Shown here piece after piece: positions 18,202 to 21,995 of a stretch of DNA of 21,995 nucleotides. The DNA is taken from contig JAKCWW010005488.1 of the NCBI GenBank assembly GCA_026260175.1, positions 14,276 through 36,270 on the forward strand, read 5' to 3'. Made by a program: the position numbers and the translations under genes. Position 1 is the first letter of the stretch; each line of letters begins with the position of its first letter. The DNA is from Reticulitermes lucifugus (Eukaryota > Arthropoda > Insecta > Blattodea > Rhinotermitidae). The notes under the pieces are model-generated. The model had not been told where the DNA came from, did no database searches, and was given only the letters and a program-made list of their open reading frames with translations.

Positions 18202-18262
18202 TTGTGGCACTGGCTAGAATACTAGTATCAACTATAAGAGGGAATTTTATTTTGTTTTTCAG

Positions 18263-18323
18263 AGAATATGTGAGACAAATCTTTCAAAATGAAGCAAATT
18301 CTTACATTTTTGGATCAGATCTT
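18263..18323 (+). CDS. spz: Spätzle-like Toll ligand, second visible exon
   Basis: This 61-base exon has acceptor 'tttgtttttcag' before 18263 and donor 'gtgagt' from 18324. It supplies the last base of the split arginine codon, then 20 residues including 'EYVRQIFQNEAN' and 'SYIFGSDL', and ends on a codon boundary. With the previous exon it completes the pro-domain pattern seen in spätzle proteins, in which a Cys and a Tyr-Pro pair are followed by an amphipathic helix. There are no cysteines in this exon. The short length and in-phase ends show it was found by homology and splice logic together; no ORF search would report it. Confidence 0.8.
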
Positions 18324-18387
18324 GTGAGTACAAAATATGCAACATCTAAATAATCCATAAATGTTTGCCAAACTATGGATGTTTATA

Positions 18388-19198
18388 CAGGTACTTTTCG
18401 TTTTACGCCAGGGTTATGTTCCTGAAAAATGTGGCGCACGTCAAACACAAAATTCCCATTTAAAACAATGTATTTTCTGGGGGTTAGGGGATTGACAACC
18501 TCATCCTGTATAGTGTATGACTATACCACTAGTGGACATATGGACCTGTAGAGTATATATGTACTGTATACATAGTATATGTACATTTCTGTACAGTATA
18601 CATACATTTCTATACAATATATTTATTTATTTCTAATGCAATAAAAATTTAACTCACATCCATAGTTTTTGGTACGGTTCATTCGGATAGGCCTGTGGTA
18701 GTCTTGCTACACAATCAAACACTTTAGTTCCTGACTTAGCACTTTCTTTAATCCTATCAGCATTATCACGTATTGTGGGTACGCTACTATGAGCGAGTCT
18801 AACATTACAGCATGAATCAACAATTCGTTCACCTTCTTCAAGTCGGCTTATTACATCTAATTTCTCTTCAATACCGATTGTTTTTCGCCGATTTTCACTT
18901 GGATTGCACTAGATGATGCAGATTTACGTTTCTCACTTGTATTGGTAAGAAAAGCCAATGCTGTTGAAGAGGAAAGTAAATGATCCGCGTGGTTATATCA
19001 CCAACGTAATCAATACACACAAGTGACTGATGGCGTGACAGTGACGTCACTTCCTGCTAGCCTCCTACAGAAGACAAGGGCGACCACAGATCGTCCATAC
19101 CAAATCGCGTTAAACCGAAAATTATTGCGTAAATTCAAAAAGTGGTGTAAATTTTCAAGTCGCGTTAAAGTGAAATCGCGTAAAACGAGAACTACCTG
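18388..19198 (-). mobile_element. Tigger/pogo-type DNA transposon, internally deleted (811 bp)
   Basis: Terminal inverted repeats start 'caggtacttttcg' (18388) and, on the other strand, 'caggtagttctcg' (from 19198). They agree at 19 of 21 positions through 'ttttacgc', and TA lies on both sides (18386-18387 and 19199-19200). That is the pogo/Tigger pattern of TA targets and 'CAGG...TCGTTTTA' ends. The - strand interior encodes the N-terminal CENP-B-like DNA-binding region of a Tigger transposase (separate entry); the catalytic region is missing, so the copy is non-autonomous. It sits inside a spz intron and keeps many CpGs in a CpG-poor neighbourhood. Confidence 0.85.
18654..18940 (-). pseudogene. 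Tigger transposase N-terminus (CENP-B-type HTH), broken
   Basis: From 18890 down to the stop at 18654-18656 the - strand reads 'RRKTIGIEEKLDVISRLEEG', then 'VRLAHSSVPTIRDNADRIKE' and 'SAKSG'. It matches the spacing of the CENP-B/Tigger N-terminal helix-turn-helix ('KLEII.RFEEGE...LGLS.STV.TI..N.D.IK'). The preceding lysine/serine-rich piece ('SEKRKSASSSAIQVK') is in a different frame, so there is at least one frameshift near 18890. The DDE catalytic part is absent. In pogo-type transposases this domain binds the terminal repeats; here it cannot give a working transposase. Confidence 0.75.
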
Positions 19199-19911
19199 TA
19201 TTATTTTAACAATGCAATTTATATTTAATTTAGGAGGTTAGAAAACTTCTATGGAATTTTAATGAAGACAGGAGGGAAAGTCAGAATTCATAAGCACGTT
19301 ATCTATAAAGTAAAAGTGAAGTAAATACTTAAGATATTTTAATTTAAATGTTTCACATTTAAGCTGGCCAATTTTCTGGAACAAGAAACATTTCCTGTCA
19401 TTATAAAAATCATCAGTTAAAAGAAGGTAAATAAATGAGATCTAAGGTTCTTACAGCAGTGATCCTAAGGTTTTGAGTTTTGTGGGATATGATGCTGTGT
19501 CCTTTGATGAGTGGTTCCCTCCACTCTGAAGAATCATAGTGCCTTCATATTACTTGGTTAGCAGTCTGAGTAGTTTCTTTGTGGCCCTTGAAGGTGGAGG
19601 CTGTGTGATCCTTTGAAAGTCTGTGAACCATTCACCCAATGACATAGCACAGCCTGAAACTTTCAGAAGGTAAATACATTGATACTTGGTACTAAAATAG
19701 TAACACATGGTTTAGGGCATAATTATATGACTTTCACACTTCTGAATGAAACTACTGCCTGAAATCATGAACAGATATAATGGATTATCTTCTGGAAACC
19801 AGTGATAGAAGGAAGCAACCAAAGAATTTGGACTCCTTCTACAAATAGACATAAAAATTATATCCTTATACTTTATATGCAGGTACGAAATACCAGAAAT
19901 ACTTACATTTT

Positions 19912-19915
<4 letters not shown>

Positions 19916-19947
<32 letters not shown>
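19916..19947. repeat. (AT)16 microsatellite
   Basis: An uninterrupted alternating T/A dinucleotide run. It ends 56 bases before the exon at 20004, upstream of the polypyrimidine tract of its acceptor, so length changes here could affect the intron but not the protein. The open frames of 61 and 109 codons that span it on both strands are artefacts of the repeat. Confidence 0.95.
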
Positions 19948-19948
<1 letters not shown>

Positions 19949-20003
19949 AGACCATGCTATGATTATTTGATTTCTTTTAATGTATAAATTATTCTTTTTA
20001 CAG

Positions 20004-20060
20004 ATGGATATAACTTTAAGAATTAATCCTGACAAAGACATGTCCCTCTGTCCGTCTATG
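20004..20060 (+). CDS. spz: Spätzle-like Toll ligand, exon with activation site and first knot cysteine
   Basis: This 57-base exon (19 codons, both ends in phase 0) lies between 'attctttttacag' and donor 'gtaaga'. It encodes 'MDITLRINPDKDMSLCPSM'. The arginine at codon 6 is followed by exactly nine residues and then the cysteine. That is the spacing I remember between the protease cleavage arginine and the first cystine-knot cysteine of Drosophila Spätzle. I infer that this is where a Spätzle-processing protease would cut. The methionine at codon 1 is internal, not a start. Confidence 0.8.
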
Positions 20061-20421
20061 GTAAGAATACCTGTATTACTGCTGAAAAACTAGCATAAAG
20101 TCCACTACAATTCCAGAGAATTTTATTAAAAACAAGCTTGTGCAGAAGAAATATCTAAAATTATTTACATGAAAAGTTCTGAAATGGAGGACACAGTTAT
20201 ATTAAGATACTAAATTAATCGAATAGTAACACACAAAATGTGGTAATTGTATCTAGAGGATATTTTGTCAAAGATGGACATTATAATACAAACTGATGTA
20301 TATACGTCAATAATGCCATCTTCTGCTCCTATTTGTAACTACTCTTTAATCTCTATAAGAAACGTATCTAAACAACAAGAGAAGTTGCGCTATTTCAGGC
20401 TTCTGCCACAGTGTAATTGAG

Positions 20422-20711
20422 GTCTGTGTTCTTCTGGGTTTTTACGCAGCATAGATTGGTAGTTTGTTACTGAGGTTCGGGACATCCTCTTGGTCCCATC
20501 TTCAAGAGTCAAGCAGTGCAAGAAAAATGCTGGGCACACTTAGGTACGCAGTTATATAGGGAATGGTGGGGGCTGTGATTCCCTATATAGCTGCATACCT
20601 AAGTCTGCCTGGCATTCTTCTTGGACTGCTTGACCCTTGAGGATGGGGCCGGAAACGTCGGTAACAAATTATCAGTCTACACTGCGTAAAATCCCAGAAG
20701 AATGCAGATGT
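20422..20711. mobile_element. Palindromic foldback element, arms of about 130-140 bp
   Basis: The left arm (20422-20562) and right arm (20580-20711) are reverse complements over most of their length. About 17 bases separate them, so the transcript could fold into one long hairpin. The outer parts begin 'ttcttctggg...ttacgcag' and the inner parts end 'gcagttatatagggaatgg' and its counterpart. Internal landmarks ('aagcagt', 'cttgag/cttgaag', 'gtcggtaac') are shared with 6061-6196, 6901-7069 and probably 13945-14040, defining one repeat family. No protein is encoded. It lies in a spz intron. Confidence 0.8.
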
Positions 20712-20800
20712 CAACAGAAGAGCAAATTTTAGCCTATTATATTTAAGCATGATTTTTTTGCTAGAATACCATGAAGGAGTTGTGTGGAATGTTTATAACT

Positions 20801-20816
20801 AAAAAAAAAAAAAAAA
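20801..20816 (+). repeat. Poly-A run (A16)
   Basis: Sixteen uninterrupted A residues lie within the spz intron, about 90 bases after the palindromic element. No retroposed sequence is recognised directly before it. Confidence 0.95.
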
Positions 20817-21203
20817 TCAAACTTTAAAATTTACCAGAATTGCTTGTATTATCTTGTTGCAGTCGATGATTACTTATTAGGCTTAAATGATATGAGAATT
20901 ATTGGAATGAAAGTGCCTCAGAAGTTATAATATTTTGTATCTTTTTGCCTATGCTTTCCTACTGACACAACAATCCGTAATACCCCTTTCTTATGTGGTC
21001 ACTAACTGCCTTGGTACCTCTCTTCCATTCCATGTAGCTGTGACTTAATCTTATGCCCTGAAGCTGCAGACAGCATATTTCTCTGAAACACTGATGTCTG
21101 TGTATGAAACTACATTCTGCACATTCCAGAATACTGTAACCTTTGTAATCACCAATGTGAGAACACCAGATCTCACTAAATTTTAAATGTCATGGTGTTT
21201 CAG

Positions 21204-21307
21204 GAACAAGTGGTGTATCCCAGAATAGCTCAGAATAAAGATGATAAGTGGCTGTATGTAATAAATCAGGATTCATACTTGCAAGGAATTCGCATTGAGA
21301 AGTGTGC
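21204..21307 (+). CDS. spz: Spätzle-like Toll ligand, cystine-knot exon (first half of domain)
   Basis: This 104-base exon has acceptor 'catggtgtttcag' and donor 'gtgagt' from 21308. It encodes 34 residues plus two bases ('gc') of an alanine codon. The sequence has 'VVYPRIAQNKDDKWLYVIN', then 'QDSYLQGIRIEKC'. This is the most diagnostic part of the gene. The order YP, DDKW, (V/I)N, Y-QG(I)-IEKC fits Spätzle-type cystine knots, and resembles the Spz1 type more than Spz3/5/6, which I remember as having MP and GNW at these places. The rest of the knot, with its remaining cysteines, must be in exon(s) to the right of the window. Confidence 0.88.
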
Positions 21308-21995
21308 GTGAGTATGCTGCCAATTGTAGTTCCAGATACATATGTTTCCTTAAACATAGTAGATTTTTTAGCTCACAAGTGACCATTCAAGGCTTCCATT
21401 TTTATGTCATCAACTTTTGTCCACTGGTTACATGCAAGCTTTAAGACTGTTTGTCCACTGTTTGTGGGTACTGGAACATTCATCAGCATCTGTGACAATG
21501 TAATACTTGCCAGTGGCTGCACAAAAAATAAACACAATGACCTGAGGTATACTGACAAATCCTGATCTGGAGGTGAGGTCTAGCAGTAAGGCACAATGCA
21601 ATGCTGTGTGCCCTTCTGCTAGACCTGAACTCTGGATCAGGATTCACCACTGCTGAAACAGTGTTGGCACTCTGCCTGTCAAAGGAAGTTAATTGATTTG
21701 TTAGTTATACGTTTGTTCTCATGTGACAAGAATTATCCCTGTTTTCATATTAACAACATGAAGGAGTATCAGCTTCCTGCTATATTCAGACCTGACTGGT
21801 GGGTATTAAGAGAATATTTCTCTGCTGTTAAAGTGGCTGGAGCATGATCCTGACTGCGTACTTACATTTAGTGCTAACATTTAAAATGCATGGTGTGTTA
21901 TGTTGACACCTTCATTAATTTTTACGGTTTTGAGCTTAAGCAAAACGACAAGTCTAGATTTACTACTGCAGCAGCTGCTGCTGCTGCTATCACCA
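21308..21995 (+). other. Start of the next spz intron; partial
   Basis: It begins with the donor 'gtgagt'. No following exon with a Spätzle C-terminus (a CxC or CC-like ending) is seen before the window ends. It contains the hairpin-forming segment at 21558-21644 and a short CAG/CTG-type run at about 21966-21988 near the right edge. The 61-codon frame on the - strand (21373-21558) is not supported. Confidence 0.6.
21558..21644. repeat. Imperfect hairpin, 37-base arms; possibly a tRNA-like SINE head
   Basis: 21558-21594 and the complement of 21608-21644 agree at 31 of 37 positions, around a 13-base loop. The + strand also has 'tctagcagtaaggcac', which looks like a polymerase III A box, and 'tggatcaggattcac', a weak B-box relative, about 50 bases apart. 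It could therefore be a small foldback element or a tRNA-derived SINE head whose arms happen to pair. The hairpin is what the sequence shows; the origin is unresolved. Confidence 0.5.

Larger units (their letters stand above)
17099..18262 (+). other. spz intron with a CCA/CAT microsatellite
   Basis: This 1164-base intron has GT-AG ends ('gttagt' ... 'tttgtttttcag'). It contains an impure CCA/CCG then CAT trinucleotide run at about 17221-17308 and the inverted-repeat element at 18035-18201. The rest is AT-rich, CpG-poor and otherwise featureless. Confidence 0.75.
18324..20003 (+). other. spz intron hosting the Tigger copy
   Basis: This 1680-base intron has GT-AG ends ('gtgagt' ... 'attctttttacag'). 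About half of it is the Tigger element at 18388-19198, inserted just 64 bases after the donor. Near the acceptor there is an (AT)n tract at 19916-19947. No exon-like sequence is seen in the remainder. Confidence 0.75.
20061..21203 (+). other. spz intron hosting a palindromic element
   Basis: This 1143-base intron has GT-AG ends ('gtaaga' ... 'catggtgtttcag'). It contains the inverted-repeat element at 20422-20711 and a run of 16 A at 20801-20816. Nothing exon-like is seen in the rest. Confidence 0.75.

Noticed and set aside
19712-20041. 109-codon open frame on the - strand
   Set aside because: Much of it is translation of the (AT)16 tract (Tyr-Ile repeats), and it is antisense to a real spz exon.

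Overview
The window is eukaryotic, AT-rich, intron-bearing animal DNA. Its repeats (tRNA-headed SINEs ending in ACCTTTA-type tails, and a non-LTR retrotransposon 3' end of a kind I remember from cockroaches, termites and related insects) suggest a polyneopteran insect, most likely Blattodea. That placement rests on memory of repeat families and was not checked by a search. No bacterial gene organisation, rRNA, intact tRNA gene or CRISPR array was found.

One real gene is visible: the 3'-ward part of a spätzle-type gene (secreted cystine-knot ligand of Toll receptors) on the + strand. Four consecutive exons lie at 16948-17098, 18263-18323, 20004-20060 and 21204-21307. Each has GT-AG borders and the phases join without a frame break (exon 1 starts after one base of a codon; the last exon ends after two bases of a codon). 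They encode the end of the pro-domain, a plausible activation-cleavage arginine, and the first half of the cystine knot. The signal-peptide exon(s) are not identified and the C-terminal cysteines lie beyond the right edge.

Layout: 1-13.8 kb is non-genic and repeat-rich. It holds SINE pieces (1-76, 2346-2480, 2988-3273, 4778-4868, 8526-8595, 12781-13028), three foldback-type elements (6061-6196, 6901-7069, 7877-8205), a decayed LINE (10196-11020) and a 260-bp terminal-inverted-repeat element (11743-12002). From about 14.1 kb rightwards CpG dinucleotides become rare, which suggests a germline-methylated gene body. The spz transcription unit may therefore begin near 13.7-14.2 kb. Its introns carry a SINE flanked by target-site duplications (14688-14958, if that start is right), a second inverted-repeat element (18035-18201), a CpG-rich Tigger/pogo transposon (18388-19198), an (AT)16 tract just before an exon, and a palindromic element of about 290 bp (20422-20711).

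The most unusual signal is in the foldback elements. The pair at 7935-7977 (- strand) and 8103-8145 (+ strand) is laid out like a type I hammerhead ribozyme core: short stem I, a CTGANGA box, stem II, a GAAA-like box, then a GTC triplet. Each copy carries a different core substitution. A second repeat family in the window (6061-6196, 6901-7069, 20422-20711) shows a weaker version of the same layout.
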